A stretch of 64,000 nucleotides of DNA from CAYVHU01 sp964451415 (GCA_964451415.1 CAYVHU010000001.1:62001-126000); one strand, 5' to 3'; counted from the stretch's first letter, positions 51,364 through 61,314 are shown. Notes: generated by a model from the sequence alone, not told the origin. Numbers and translations are program-made.

Positions 51364-51819
51364 ATGGTGCGCCCTTTGATGCGCTTGAAGCGACGCGCAG
51401 AATTTCTCCGCGTGGCCGCAACGCGCAAAAAATGGGTGACACCTGGTTTCATTCTTCAGGTTCGGACCCGTCGCGCAGACGAAATGGCGCCAAACGCGAC
51501 GGCACGACCGGGCGTCCGCCCAGAACAAAACGAAGACGCGGAAAGTTCTTTGCGCATCGGCTTTACGGTCAGCCGTAAAGTCGGAAACGCCGTGCAGCGT
51601 AACCGGGTGAAGCGTCGTCTGCGGGCGCTGGTCGCAGAACACCTGCGCGAACACGCGCGTGGTAGTTTTGATTTGGTTTTCATTGGCCGTCGCGCCACTT
51701 TAAAACGTCCCTGGCCTAAATTGGTGCGTGATTTATTGGGCGCGCTGGATAAAATGGGCGTCGCGCGGAGCCCGCACATTGAGAATGCCCAGGACGTAGA
51801 AAGGAGGAAGCCCGTATGA
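51364..51819 (+). CDS. rnpA: Ribonuclease P protein component
   Basis: A 151-residue protein subunit that helps the RNase P RNA mature tRNA 5' ends. The RNA-binding motif is RNRVKRRLRALVAEHLRE. The start may be at 51364 (MVRPLMRLKRR) or 51379 (MRLKRRAEFLRVA). Between VRTRRAD and SSLRIGFTVSRKVG there is an insert of about 20 residues rich in charged and polar residues that E. coli RnpA lacks, hence the extra length. It overlaps yidD by four bases (ATGA). Confidence 0.93.
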   Translation: MVRPLMRLKRRAEFLRVAATRKKWVTPGFILQVRTRRADEMAPNATARPGVRPEQNEDAESSLRIGFTVSRKVGNAVQRNRVKRRLRALVAEHLREHARGSFDLVFIGRRATLKRPWPKLVRDLLGALDKMGVARSPHIENAQDVERRKPV

Positions 51820-52130
51820 ATCCGCTGTCGTGGATACTGACGTGGCTGCTGCGCGTCCTGATCCTGGGCTATAAATGGCTTCTTTCTCCGATCCTGCCGG
51901 GAAGCTGCCGCTATTACCCGACCTGTTCATCATACACCCTGGAAGCCGTCAACCGCCACGGCGCGCTGAAGGGTGGATGGATGGGGGTGCGGCGCATCCT
52001 GCGTTGCCACCCCTGGAACGACGGCGGCTACGACCCCGTGCCGCAGGAGCATCACCACGCACACTGTGCGCACACGGGGCGCAATTCACACGACACAACC
52101 CTTGAAATTGAACCGCCGCACCCGTCCTAA
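51816..52130 (+). CDS. yidD: Membrane protein insertion efficiency factor
   Basis: A 104-residue protein associated with YidC-dependent insertion of inner-membrane proteins. LGYKWLLSPILPGSCRYYPT then CSSYTLEAVNRHGALKGGWM is the conserved core, with the cysteines of the family. The C-terminal 25 residues are a histidine-rich, probably disordered extension. It overlaps rnpA by four bases, and yidC starts 29 bases after its stop. Confidence 0.95.
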   Translation: MNPLSWILTWLLRVLILGYKWLLSPILPGSCRYYPTCSSYTLEAVNRHGALKGGWMGVRRILRCHPWNDGGYDPVPQEHHHAHCAHTGRNSHDTTLEIEPPHPS

Positions 52131-52159
52131 CGGGACCATGGGGATTTGGAATACCAAAA

Positions 52160-53908
52160 ATGGACAACCGCAACCTGATACTGGCCGTCGTCATTTCCGT
52201 GGCCATTTTGTTTGGCTTCGAAATGCTCTATCCTAAAATCCCTCAAATTGCGGGCGGGCAACAAGGCGAACAACACACAAACGCGGTGGTCGAGGGCGTC
52301 CCGCAACCCACGGCAACGTCCGGGGCGACAGCGGCGACACCTCAAGCCCCGGCGCAAACGCAGAACCAAAGCACCCCCACACGTTCGATCGCCGACCTGC
52401 TTGGTGCCGCCCCACGCATTTCCATTACCTCGCCCAACGTCACGGGTTCGATTTCGTTGCGGGGCGCACGTTTCGACGACCTGATCTTGAACGGCTATAA
52501 CGTCACATACAAAAAGAACAGCCCCAAAATCCGCCTGCTTGTTCCGCGCGGGGCGAAGAATGCGTACTACGCCGAATACGGCTGGGTCGGCAAGAAGGTC
52601 AAAACACCGACTGAAAACACCCTGTGGCGCGCCGACCGCACGGTGCTGTCCCCCGGCACTCCGGTAACATTGAGCTGGGACAACGGCCAGGGCCTGATCT
52701 TCAAACGAACCATCGCATTGGACAAAAACTTCATGTTCACCGTCACCCAAAGCGTGGTGAACAAGTCCAACAGCGCCGTAACCTTGAACCCATACGGTTT
52801 GATATCGCGTTGGAGCACGCCGAAGGTCGCGGGCCTATACATCCTGCACGAAGGCCCGATCGGTGTATTCGACGGTTCGTTGGAAGAACTGAAGTACAAA
52901 ACCCTGCGCTCGGACGGTGAGAAAAAATACACCTCCACCGGCGGTTGGCTGGGGTTCACCGGCAAGTACTGGCTCACCGCCCTGGTCCCCGACCCCAAAG
53001 AACATTTCAATGCGCGGATGATGTATTCCAAGTCCGCGACAATCGAAAAATATCAGACCGACTTCGTTGGCAATGCGCTGGTCATCGCCCCCGGGGCAAC
53101 GGTACAACGCACGTCTCGTTTCTTCGCCGGCGCCAAGCGCGTGGCGCTGCTGGATTCCTATGCCAAGAACCTGAACATCGCCAATTTTGATCTGGCGGTC
53201 GATTTCGGCATGTTTTACTTCCTCACCAAGCCGATTTTTTATGCCCTGCACTATATCTACGGCGTGGTTGGAAACTTCGGCGTGGCGATCATGCTGCTGA
53301 CGATCTCCATCAAACTATTGTTGTTTCCCCTGGCGAACAAATCTTACGTCGCCATGAGCAAAATGAAGAAATTGCAGCCGGAAATCAAAAAACTGCAAGA
53401 GCGCTTCAAGGAAGACAAGCCGCGCCTGAATCAAGAAATGATGGCGCTCTACAAAAAAGAAAAGGCCAATCCGGCAGCCGGTTGCTTGCCAATCGTCGTG
53501 CAAATCCCGATCTTTTTCTCACTCTACAAGGTTTTGCTGGTCACCATTGAAATGCGCCAAGCGCCGTTCATCGGCTGGATTCATGATCTTTCGGTCAAGG
53601 ACCCGACCAGTGTGTGGACCCTGTTCGGCCTGATTCCGTGGGATCATATGGCCTACATTCCCACGGCCTTGGACATCGGCGCATGGCCGCTCGTCATGGG
53701 CCTCACCATGTGGTTGCAACAACGCCTGAACCCGCAGCCCACCGATCCCATTCAAGCCAAAGTGTTCCGCTACCTGCCGGTCGTCTTTACGTTCTTGCTG
53801 TCATCGTTTGCCTCTGGTCTGGTGATCTACTGGGCGTGGAACAACACCTTGTCGATCCTGCAGCAATGGGTGATCATGCGGCGCATGGGCGTGAAGGTCG
53901 GGGACTGA
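52160..53908 (+). CDS. yidC: Membrane protein insertase YidC
   Basis: A 582-residue inner-membrane insertase that works with or without Sec. Layout: N-terminal TM (NLILAVVISVAILFGFEMLY), a proline/threonine/glutamine-rich linker (about 35-80), a large periplasmic beta-domain (85-355), and five C-terminal TMs beginning LLTISIKLLLFPLANKSYVA. The KMKKLQPEIKKLQERFKEDK coiled loop and NPAAGCLPIVVQIPIFFSLY are typical. The Gram-negative length and the rpmH-rnpA-yidD context fit. Confidence 0.96.
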   Translation: MDNRNLILAVVISVAILFGFEMLYPKIPQIAGGQQGEQHTNAVVEGVPQPTATSGATAATPQAPAQTQNQSTPTRSIADLLGAAPRISITSPNVTGSISLRGARFDDLILNGYNVTYKKNSPKIRLLVPRGAKNAYYAEYGWVGKKVKTPTENTLWRADRTVLSPGTPVTLSWDNGQGLIFKRTIALDKNFMFTVTQSVVNKSNSAVTLNPYGLISRWSTPKVAGLYILHEGPIGVFDGSLEELKYKTLRSDGEKKYTSTGGWLGFTGKYWLTALVPDPKEHFNARMMYSKSATIEKYQTDFVGNALVIAPGATVQRTSRFFAGAKRVALLDSYAKNLNIANFDLAVDFGMFYFLTKPIFYALHYIYGVVGNFGVAIMLLTISIKLLLFPLANKSYVAMSKMKKLQPEIKKLQERFKEDKPRLNQEMMALYKKEKANPAAGCLPIVVQIPIFFSLYKVLLVTIEMRQAPFIGWIHDLSVKDPTSVWTLFGLIPWDHMAYIPTALDIGAWPLVMGLTMWLQQRLNPQPTDPIQAKVFRYLPVVFTFLLSSFASGLVIYWAWNNTLSILQQWVIMRRMGVKVGD

Positions 53909-53930
53909 GCGGAGAGGGAAACGCGCAATT

Positions 53931-54611
53931 ATGAACGATGCCGAACCCCTGCGCGTCGATGACACTTTCACCGACGAAGAACGCGAAAGAGGGCGAAAAT
54001 TGTTCGCGCAAACCTGCACGTTCCTGCTGGGTGCTGCGCAGCAAGAACAGATCCCCGAAAGCGATTTCCCCGAAATCGCTTTCGCAGGACGTTCCAACGT
54101 CGGCAAATCCTCGCTGATCAACGCCCTTACGTGCCGCAAGGCGCTGGCGCGCACCTCGCACACGCCGGGACGTACCCAACAAGTCAATTTTTTCGATTTA
54201 GGCGGGCGTTTGGTGCTGGCCGACCTTCCCGGTTACGGGTACGCGCGCGCCCCCAAGGGGGAGGTTCAGAAATGGACCCGACTGGTCAACGCCTACCTGA
54301 AAGGACGCGTTCAGTTGAAACGCGTGCAGCTTTTGATCGATGCTCGTCATGGCCTGAAAGACGTCGATCACACGCTGATGACAATGCTCGACCAAGCCGC
54401 CGTATCCTATCAGGTGACGTTGACAAAAGTTGATAAAATCAAAGCCAACGTCGTGGAGGATATTCTGCAAAAAACGCATACGGAACTGGCGCGGCACGTC
54501 GCCGCCCACCCCATTATCCGCTGCACCAGCGCCGCTAAAAACTTGGGTGTCGAGGACCTGCGCGCGGAACTGGCGCGCCTCATCTCGCCACCAGGGCAAA
54601 TGTCTGGATGA
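53931..54611 (+). CDS. engB: Ribosome biogenesis GTPase EngB/YsxC
   Basis: A 226-residue essential GTPase needed for large-subunit assembly. G1 is GRSNVGKSSLIN (K59), G3 is DLPGYGYARAP, and G4 is TKVDK. A roughly 25-residue N-terminal extension precedes the GTPase core. AGAGGGAA lies ten bases before the start, 22 bases after yidC. argB follows 31 bases later. This gene order is frequent in alphaproteobacteria. Confidence 0.95.
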   Translation: MNDAEPLRVDDTFTDEERERGRKLFAQTCTFLLGAAQQEQIPESDFPEIAFAGRSNVGKSSLINALTCRKALARTSHTPGRTQQVNFFDLGGRLVLADLPGYGYARAPKGEVQKWTRLVNAYLKGRVQLKRVQLLIDARHGLKDVDHTLMTMLDQAAVSYQVTLTKVDKIKANVVEDILQKTHTELARHVAAHPIIRCTSAAKNLGVEDLRAELARLISPPGQMSG

Positions 54612-54642
54612 GACCGCGAATTTGATATAGGTTGCCGCCATC

Positions 54643-55527
54643 ATGGCCGATGAAGAAAAAATCAGAACTGCCCCGGAAGGCCCCCCCGACGTCTTGCTCA
54701 AACAGGCCAAGACCTTGTCGGAGGCGCTGCCCTACATGCGCCGTCACGCAGGCGAGACCCTAGTCATCAAGTATGGCGGCAACGCCATGGGGGACCCCGC
54801 CTTGGCGGAGCTGTTCGCGCGCGACGTCACACTGTTGCGCCAAGTCGGTTCCAACCCCATCGTGGTCCACGGCGGCGGGCCGCAGATCGGAGCGATGCTG
54901 GACAAATTACAAATCAAAAGCGAATTCATCGGGGGCCTGCGCGTTACCGATCAAGCCACCGTCAACGTGGTCGAGATGGTACTGGCCGGATCCATCAACA
55001 AGCACATCGTCAGCGAGATCAACACCGCCGGCGGTTTCGCTGTGGGCCTGTCAGGCAAGGACGGCAATCTGATTATTGCCGACCGAATTGCCGAACTGGG
55101 ACTGGTGGGCGAACCGCAAACCATCACCACGCATATTCTGGATTTTTTCGAAGAAAGCGACATCACGCCGGTGATCGCCCCCATTGGCACGGGCCCCCAC
55201 GGCGAAACGCTGAACATCAACGCCGACACCGCGGCCGGCGCCATCGCCGGAGCCATGGGCGCAAAACGCCTGTTGATGCTCACCGACGTCAAGGGCGTTC
55301 TGGACGACGATGGTAATATCATTACCCGCATCACCGCCACGCAAGCGCGCGCGCTGATCAAGGAAGGGGTCGTCAAAGGCGGCATGATCCCCAAGGTGGA
55401 AACCTGCCTGGACGCCCTTGAAGATGGCGTCGAGGCCGCCGTCATCATCGACGGACGGGTTCCCCACGCCCTTCTTCTGGAATTGTTCACCAAACACGGC
55501 GCGGGCACGTTGATCAAAGCGGACTAA
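54643..55527 (+). CDS. argB: Acetylglutamate kinase
   Basis: A 294-residue enzyme that phosphorylates N-acetylglutamate in arginine synthesis. The N-terminal kinase loop is LVIKYGGNAMGDP, followed by NPIVVHGGGPQIGAML, the substrate site VNVVEMVLAGSINKHIV, and LNINADTAAGAIAGAMGAKR. Length agrees with the arginine-sensitive hexameric kind that has an N-terminal helix (LLKQAKTLSEALPYMRRHAG). It is convergent with lpdA; only 13 bases separate the stops, and no terminator hairpin was noted. Confidence 0.97.
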   Translation: MADEEKIRTAPEGPPDVLLKQAKTLSEALPYMRRHAGETLVIKYGGNAMGDPALAELFARDVTLLRQVGSNPIVVHGGGPQIGAMLDKLQIKSEFIGGLRVTDQATVNVVEMVLAGSINKHIVSEINTAGGFAVGLSGKDGNLIIADRIAELGLVGEPQTITTHILDFFEESDITPVIAPIGTGPHGETLNINADTAAGAIAGAMGAKRLLMLTDVKGVLDDDGNIITRITATQARALIKEGVVKGGMIPKVETCLDALEDGVEAAVIIDGRVPHALLLELFTKHGAGTLIKAD

Positions 55528-55540
55528 GCCGACGAAACGT

Positions 55541-56935
55541 TCAGATATGAACGGCGCGCCCCAGGACCGCCATCGCCGCTTCCTTGATGGCTTCAGATGT
55601 GCCGGGGTGAGCGTGGCTGGTGCGTGCGATATCTTCGCTGGCCCCGCCGAATTCCATTGCCAGCACAAGCTCTTGAATCAGTTCACCCGCGCCGGGACCG
55701 ATGATATGCGCGCCCAACACGAGATCGGTTTTTGTATCAGCAAGAATTTTCACGAAGCCGTCCGCAGCGCCCATGGCCTTGGCCCGCGCATTGGCCTGAA
55801 ACGGAAATTTACCGACACTGTACGCGATGCCTTCGGCCTTGAGCTGTTGTTCCGTCTTGCCCACGGCGGCAATTTCCGGATTTGTATATACCACGCCGGG
55901 AATCGCACCGTAGTTCACATGCCCCGCCTGGCCGGCCAGCGCTTCCATGCACGCGATGCCTTCTTCTTCGGCCTTGTGCGCCAGCATCGCGCCGCCAATG
56001 ACGTCGCCGATCGCATAGACGCCTTCCACATTGGTTTTGAAATGCTCATCGGTTTGGACAAAGCCGCGATCATCCATCTCCACACCTAACGTTTCCAGAC
56101 CCAGGCCCGCGGTGAAAGGTTTGCGTCCGATGGCCACCAACACCACTTCGGCCTTCAACGTCTCCTCCGCGCCGCCCGATGCCGGTTCCAAGGAAAGCGT
56201 GACGCCGGATTTCAGCGTCTTCGCCCCCACGACTTTGGTGCCGGTCTTAAACTTCAGCCCCTGTTTCTTGAAGGTTCGAGTGGCCTGTTTGACCACATCT
56301 GCGTCCATGCCCGGAAGAATATCGGGCAGGAACTCGATCACCGTGACCTCCGCACCGAGCCTGCGCCACACCGACCCCAGTTCCAGGCCGATCACCCCGC
56401 CGCCGATCACCGCCAGAGACTTCGGCACCTTGTTCAGCGCCAGCGCGCCGGTGGAGGTAACGATTTGCCGCTCATCAATCTCGATCCCCGGCAGACCCGC
56501 GGGTTCCGACCCGGTGGCGATGACGATGTGTTTGGCGTCGTAGGTTTCCTTACCGACCGTGACTTTCCCGGGTGCGGAAATGACGCCGGTTCCGTTCAAA
56601 CGCGCAATCTTGTTCTTCTTGAACAAGAAGTCGATCCCCTTGGTTAGATCGCCGACAATGCGCTCCTTGCGACCTTGCATGAGCGCCAGATCCAGCTTAG
56701 GTGGCGCAACCTTGACGCCGTGCGCTTCCAGACCATGCCCTGCTTCTTCAAACAAATGCGAAGAATGCAACAATGCCTTGGAGGGAATGCAGCCCACGTT
56801 CAAACAGGTGCCGCCCAAAGTCTTGCGAGCGTCCACGCAAGCGGTCTTAAAGCCCAGTTGCGCGGCGCGAATCGCAGCAACATAGCCGCCCGGGCCACCG
56901 CCGATGATAATGACGTCAAACGCGCTTTGCGACAT
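55541..56935 (-). CDS. lpdA: Dihydrolipoamide dehydrogenase (E3)
   Basis: A 464-residue FAD enzyme that reoxidises the lipoyl group of OdhB with NAD+. The redox pair lies in GGTCLNVGCIPSKALLHSSH, and the FAD loop is DVIIIGGGPGGYVAAIRAAQ. The NAD motif is LAVIGGGVIGLELGSVW, and the second FAD segment is YAIGDVIGGAMLAHKAEE. The catalytic histidine-glutamate dyad is kept in SHAHPGTSEAIK. It is the last gene of the TCA operon, 26 bases after odhB. Confidence 0.96.
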   Translation of the reverse strand: MSQSAFDVIIIGGGPGGYVAAIRAAQLGFKTACVDARKTLGGTCLNVGCIPSKALLHSSHLFEEAGHGLEAHGVKVAPPKLDLALMQGRKERIVGDLTKGIDFLFKKNKIARLNGTGVISAPGKVTVGKETYDAKHIVIATGSEPAGLPGIEIDERQIVTSTGALALNKVPKSLAVIGGGVIGLELGSVWRRLGAEVTVIEFLPDILPGMDADVVKQATRTFKKQGLKFKTGTKVVGAKTLKSGVTLSLEPASGGAEETLKAEVVLVAIGRKPFTAGLGLETLGVEMDDRGFVQTDEHFKTNVEGVYAIGDVIGGAMLAHKAEEEGIACMEALAGQAGHVNYGAIPGVVYTNPEIAAVGKTEQQLKAEGIAYSVGKFPFQANARAKAMGAADGFVKILADTKTDLVLGAHIIGPGAGELIQELVLAMEFGGASEDIARTSHAHPGTSEAIKEAAMAVLGRAVHI

Positions 56936-56961
56936 TTCGGGTCAATCCTTCTCTTGAGGGC

Positions 56962-58248
56962 TTAAGCGTTTAGCATAATGCGGTCGGGATCCTCGACGCA
57001 TTCCTTGACGCGCACCAAAAAGGTCACGGCCTCGCGGCCATCGACGACACGATGATCGTAGCTCAACGCCAGATACATCATCGGGCGCGCCTCAATGGAA
57101 CCGTCCGGCATAACCATAGCCCGCTTTTGAATTTTGTGCATGCCGAGGATGCCCGACTGCGGTGGATTCAAAATCGGTGTGGACAAAAGAGACCCGAACA
57201 CCCCGCCATTGGTGACGGTGAAGGTCCCGCCGGTCATTTCATCCAGCCCCAGGCGACCGGCGCGTGCGCGCCGTCCGAAATCGTTGATGGCCTGTTCGAT
57301 GCCCGCAAAGGTCATGGCGTCCGCATCGCGCAGCACCGGCACCACAAGACCATGTTCGGTCCCCACCGCGACACCGATGTCGTAGTGGTTTTTATACAAG
57401 ATATCTCCGCCGTTGACTTCGGCGTTAATGGCGGGAAGTTCACCCAGCGCCGTGACGCAGGCTTTGATGAAAAACGACATGAAGCCCAGTTTGATGCCAT
57501 GTTTTTTTTCAAACCCTTCACGGTAACGCGCGCGCATGGCCATCACGTTGGTCATATCCACTTCGTTGAAGGTGGTGAGCATCGCCGCCGTGTTCTGCGC
57601 TTCCTTGAGGCGTTCCGCGATACGTTTGCGCAGACGCGTCATCGGTACCCTTTGTTCGCGCGGGCCCGCAGGACGGGCCGGATACTGCATCGCCACGGGC
57701 GCAGGCGCGGAAACCGGCGCGGGCGCGGGCACAGAAGTCGGCGCGGGAGCTGGCTGCGGTGCTGCTTTTCGCGCCTCAAGATACGCCAGCACATCGCCCT
57801 TCACCAGACGTCCGTCCTTACCGGTGCCGGAAATGGCGGCGGGGTCGAGGCCGTTCTCGTCGATGAGTTTCTTCACCGCCGGAGACAAAACAGTTTCCGC
57901 TGCGGGTGCGGGTGCGGGTGCGGGTGTCGGCGCGGGCACGGGTGGGAGAACCGGTGCGGGTGCCGGTGTTGGCACGGCTTGCGCTGCGGGCGCGGACGCT
58001 TTGCCGACGGCCCCTTCATCGATCGTGCACAGCACCGCGCCAACTTCGACATCGGTACCCTCGGGCACGGCGATGGACAAAAGCGCGCCCGCCACCGGCG
58101 AGGGCACCTCCACCGTCACCTTATCGGTTTCCAATTCACAAAGGGACTCATCCACCGCCACGGCGTCGCCCGGTTGTTTGAACCACTTCGACACCGTTCC
58201 CTCGCTCACGGATTCACCAAGGGCGGGAACTTTAATTTCGCTAGCCAT
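56962..58248 (-). CDS. odhB: Dihydrolipoamide succinyltransferase (2-oxoglutarate dehydrogenase E2)
   Basis: A 428-residue multidomain enzyme. The N-terminal lipoyl domain has the modified lysine in ELETDKVTVEVPSP. A long alanine-proline linker (about 85-120) follows, then a peripheral-subunit-binding domain (SPAVKKLIDENGLDPAAIS, then TGKDGRLVKGDVLAYL). The C-terminal acyltransferase has the catalytic HxxxDG in LSYDHRVVDGREAV. A second A/P linker lies at about 165-195. It passes succinyl groups from OdhA to CoA. The gap to odhA is 18 bases. Confidence 0.96.
   Translation of the reverse strand: MASEIKVPALGESVSEGTVSKWFKQPGDAVAVDESLCELETDKVTVEVPSPVAGALLSIAVPEGTDVEVGAVLCTIDEGAVGKASAPAAQAVPTPAPAPVLPPVPAPTPAPAPAPAAETVLSPAVKKLIDENGLDPAAISGTGKDGRLVKGDVLAYLEARKAAPQPAPAPTSVPAPAPVSAPAPVAMQYPARPAGPREQRVPMTRLRKRIAERLKEAQNTAAMLTTFNEVDMTNVMAMRARYREGFEKKHGIKLGFMSFFIKACVTALGELPAINAEVNGGDILYKNHYDIGVAVGTEHGLVVPVLRDADAMTFAGIEQAINDFGRRARAGRLGLDEMTGGTFTVTNGGVFGSLLSTPILNPPQSGILGMHKIQKRAMVMPDGSIEARPMMYLALSYDHRVVDGREAVTFLVRVKECVEDPDRIMLNA
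57902..57925 (-). repeat. Four tandem GCGGGT hexamers in the odhB linker
   Basis: Four perfect copies in a row, in frame, encode alternating alanine-proline (plus-strand GCGGGT; the gene reads ACCCGC). More imperfect copies flank it. Being a multiple of three, slippage would change linker length without a frameshift. Confidence 0.8.
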
Positions 58249-58266
58249 CTTGACCTCTCATCAACA

Positions 58267-61218
58267 TCAATATTGCGGACGCTGGTGAGGCTGCACCAGC
58301 TTGTTCAAATCGCCCTGCAGGGCCTGATCCACGATCCAGGCCTGTTCCTGGTGGTGTTTCGCCATCGATCCCGTGGCCGGACTGGCCGCACCGCGCCGCC
58401 CGACGTAGGTCGGCTGCGCACAGGCGTGGCCCAAATCGCGCATGATGGTTTCGATCCGCTGTCCAACGAAGAACCACGCCCCCATGTTGGCGGGTTCTTC
58501 CTGACACCACACCACCTCGGCGTTGGGATAACGGCCGAGTTGTTGCATCAGGCCTTTCCAGGGGAAGGGATAGAGTTGCTCCAGACGCATGATGGCCACA
58601 TCATCGATGCCCCGTTCATTCCGCGTTTCCAGCAAATCGTAATAAACCTTGCCCGAACACACCACAACGCGGCGCACTTTTTTGTCCAGAACCAGACGAT
58701 TGCTTTCAGGCAACACACGATAGAACCGCGTATTCGGTCCCATCTGCCCTAAGTTGGAATGCACCAGCTTATGACGCAACAGCGACTTCGGCGACATCAC
58801 GATCAGCGGTTTACGAAAGTTGCGACACAGCTGACGACGCAGCACGTGGAAGTACTGCGCCGGCGTGGTGCAGTTCACCACCTGCATATTGTTTTCCGCG
58901 CACAACTGCAAATAACGTTCCAGGCGCGCCGAGGAATGTTCCGGCCCCTGCCCTTCATAACCATGGGGCAACAACATCACCAGCCCGGACATGCGCAACC
59001 ACTTGGTTTCGCCGCCCGCGATGAACTGGTCGATGATTACCTGCGCCCCGTTGGCGAAATCACCGAATTGCGCCTCCCAAATAGACAAACCGTCCGGGTC
59101 GCTGAGAGAATGGCCGTATTCAAAGCCCAACACGCCCACCTCGGACAAAGGGCTGTCGATGACTTCATAGTGGGCCTGATGGGAGGCTCGAATGTTGTTG
59201 AGCGGAACATAACGATCTTCGTTGTCCTGATCGATCAAAACCGAATGACGGTGGGAAAACGTCCCACGTCCCGAATCCTGACCGGACAAACGCACATGGT
59301 GGCCTTCCACCAAAAGAGTGCCGAAGGCCAATGCCTCCGCTATCGCCCAGTCGATGCGCTCGCGCGTTTCGATCATTTTGCGTTTGGCTTTGAGCTGACG
59401 CAGAATTTTGCTGTTTGTATTAAAATTTTCCGGGGGAGCGGAAATCGCAAGACCGACTTCGCGCAGAAGATCCATGCTCACGGATGTATCGTCGTCACGC
59501 AGTTCCTCTGCACCTTCCAGATAGAACAGGCCCTTCCACTTGCCCTCCAGCCAATCAGCCTTGTTGGGGTGGAAGTTTTCGGCAGCCTCAAAAGCCTTAC
59601 CCAGGTGCGCGTGAAAGGCATCCACCTTTTGCTGCGCCTCGACCTCCCTTAAAACCCCTTCTTGAATCAACTTCTTTGCATAGATCTCCCGTGTGGTGGG
59701 GTGATTGGCAATGGTCTTGTACATAATGGGATTGGTGAACATGGGCTCGTCGGCTTCATTGTGCCCATGGCGGCGATAACAAAACATATCGATTATGACA
59801 TCGCGTTTGAATTCCTGGCGGAATTCCATGGCGATGCGCGCCACGTGAACGACCGCTTCGGGATCGTCACCGTTGACGTGAAAAATCGGGGCTTGAATCG
59901 TCTTCGCCACGTCGGACGGATAAGGCGATGAGCGCGAGTAGGACGGGTGCGTGGTGAAACCGATCTGATTGTTGATAATGATATGGATGGTGCCGCCGGT
60001 GCGGTAGCCCTTAAGCTGCGACATATCCAGGGTTTCCGCCACCAAGCCTTGGCCCGCGAATGCCGCGTCGCCGTGCAGCAAAACACCCATCACCTGTGAA
60101 CGTGCGGTGTCGTTACGTTGGCGTTGCTTGGCGCGCACTTTACCCAGAACCACCGGATTGACCGCCTCCAAATGCGAGGGATTGGCGGTCAGGGACAAAT
60201 GGATGGAGTTGCCGTCAAAATCCCGATCGGACGAAGCGCCCAGGTGATATTTCACATCGCCGGAAACTTCCAGTTCTTCCGGCGTGACGGATAGCCCCAA
60301 AAATTCGGCGAAAATCGCCACGTAAGGTTTACGCAACACACTGGCCAGCACATTGAGGCGCCCGCGGTGCGCCATGCCCAAAACGATGGACTCAATGCCC
60401 AGTTGACCACCGCGTTTCATGATTTGCTCCAACGCCGGAACCACGCTTTCCCCGCCGTCCAGGCCGAAACGCTTGGTGCCTTTGAATTTGACGTCGAGAT
60501 ACCTTTCAAACCCTTCGGACTCCACCAGACGTTCTAAAATCGCGCGCTTGCCCTTGATGGTGAATTCCGTCTGATTGCGAATGCCTTCGATGCGCCGCTG
60601 AATCCAGGCCTTTTGCTCGGGCATTTGAATATGCATGAACTCGATGCCGATGGAACCGCAATAGGTTTCACGCAGAATATGCATGATTTCGCGCAACGTC
60701 GCGCTTTCAAGGCCTAAAACGTTGTCGATGAAAATCGGCCGGTCCATATCCGCGTCGGAAAAACCATAGGTCTGGGGATCAAGCTCGGAATGATACTTGC
60801 CGCCTTCCAGACCCAGAGGGTCGAAACTGGCGCGCAAGTGTCCGCGCACGCGATAAGCCCTGATCAGCATCAAAACACGGATGGTGTCCTTGGTCGCGGC
60901 GCGGATGGCATCGGAACTGGGACAGATTTCGGTGCCGGGGGCGCCGGAGACCATCGGCGGCAGCGCATCGGACGGAAAACCGGCTTCGGCCTCCAGAAGA
61001 CTGCCGTTGCCGAAACGACCGACCACACCACTGTCCGACGGCCCCCATGAGGCACCGCGCATTTCGGCGATGATCTCGTGTTCCTCGGCATCCAAGTTTG
61101 AGAAATATTTAACCCAGCTTGCGTCCACTTCATCGGGACTGTCCAGGTAGCGTGCATAAAGTTCCGCCACATAACGCGCATTCGCGCCGCTGAGAAACGT
61201 ATCGTTCGTATTGATCAT
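58267..61218 (-). CDS. odhA: 2-oxoglutarate dehydrogenase E1 component
   Basis: A 983-residue thiamine-diphosphate enzyme that decarboxylates 2-oxoglutarate and loads succinyl on the lipoyl arm of OdhB. The N-terminus (FLSGANARYVAELYARYLDS) is a classical OdhA feature. The active-site motif ESIVLGMAHRGRLNVL, then NPSHLEAVNPVVLGKVRAKQ with thiamine-diphosphate contacts, and HGDAAFAGQGLVAETLDMSQ are visible. C-terminal transketolase-like and binding domains follow. Full length. The 96-base gap to sucD is the longest inside this operon. Confidence 0.97.
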   Translation of the reverse strand: MINTNDTFLSGANARYVAELYARYLDSPDEVDASWVKYFSNLDAEEHEIIAEMRGASWGPSDSGVVGRFGNGSLLEAEAGFPSDALPPMVSGAPGTEICPSSDAIRAATKDTIRVLMLIRAYRVRGHLRASFDPLGLEGGKYHSELDPQTYGFSDADMDRPIFIDNVLGLESATLREIMHILRETYCGSIGIEFMHIQMPEQKAWIQRRIEGIRNQTEFTIKGKRAILERLVESEGFERYLDVKFKGTKRFGLDGGESVVPALEQIMKRGGQLGIESIVLGMAHRGRLNVLASVLRKPYVAIFAEFLGLSVTPEELEVSGDVKYHLGASSDRDFDGNSIHLSLTANPSHLEAVNPVVLGKVRAKQRQRNDTARSQVMGVLLHGDAAFAGQGLVAETLDMSQLKGYRTGGTIHIIINNQIGFTTHPSYSRSSPYPSDVAKTIQAPIFHVNGDDPEAVVHVARIAMEFRQEFKRDVIIDMFCYRRHGHNEADEPMFTNPIMYKTIANHPTTREIYAKKLIQEGVLREVEAQQKVDAFHAHLGKAFEAAENFHPNKADWLEGKWKGLFYLEGAEELRDDDTSVSMDLLREVGLAISAPPENFNTNSKILRQLKAKRKMIETRERIDWAIAEALAFGTLLVEGHHVRLSGQDSGRGTFSHRHSVLIDQDNEDRYVPLNNIRASHQAHYEVIDSPLSEVGVLGFEYGHSLSDPDGLSIWEAQFGDFANGAQVIIDQFIAGGETKWLRMSGLVMLLPHGYEGQGPEHSSARLERYLQLCAENNMQVVNCTTPAQYFHVLRRQLCRNFRKPLIVMSPKSLLRHKLVHSNLGQMGPNTRFYRVLPESNRLVLDKKVRRVVVCSGKVYYDLLETRNERGIDDVAIMRLEQLYPFPWKGLMQQLGRYPNAEVVWCQEEPANMGAWFFVGQRIETIMRDLGHACAQPTYVGRRGAASPATGSMAKHHQEQAWIVDQALQGDLNKLVQPHQRPQY

Positions 61219-61314
61219 CGACCCTGCCTTGGGTTCTTGCTAAATCGCCGCGTTCATGAATCATCATACACGGGGTGAACACTTAAACTTCCCCGAATAT
61301 GAGACGCCCCTTCG

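Noticed and set aside
57052..58752. 566-codon plus-strand open frame across odhB and odhA
   Set aside because: Runs antisense across two known genes and their junction; the peptide is R/H-rich with no family resemblance.
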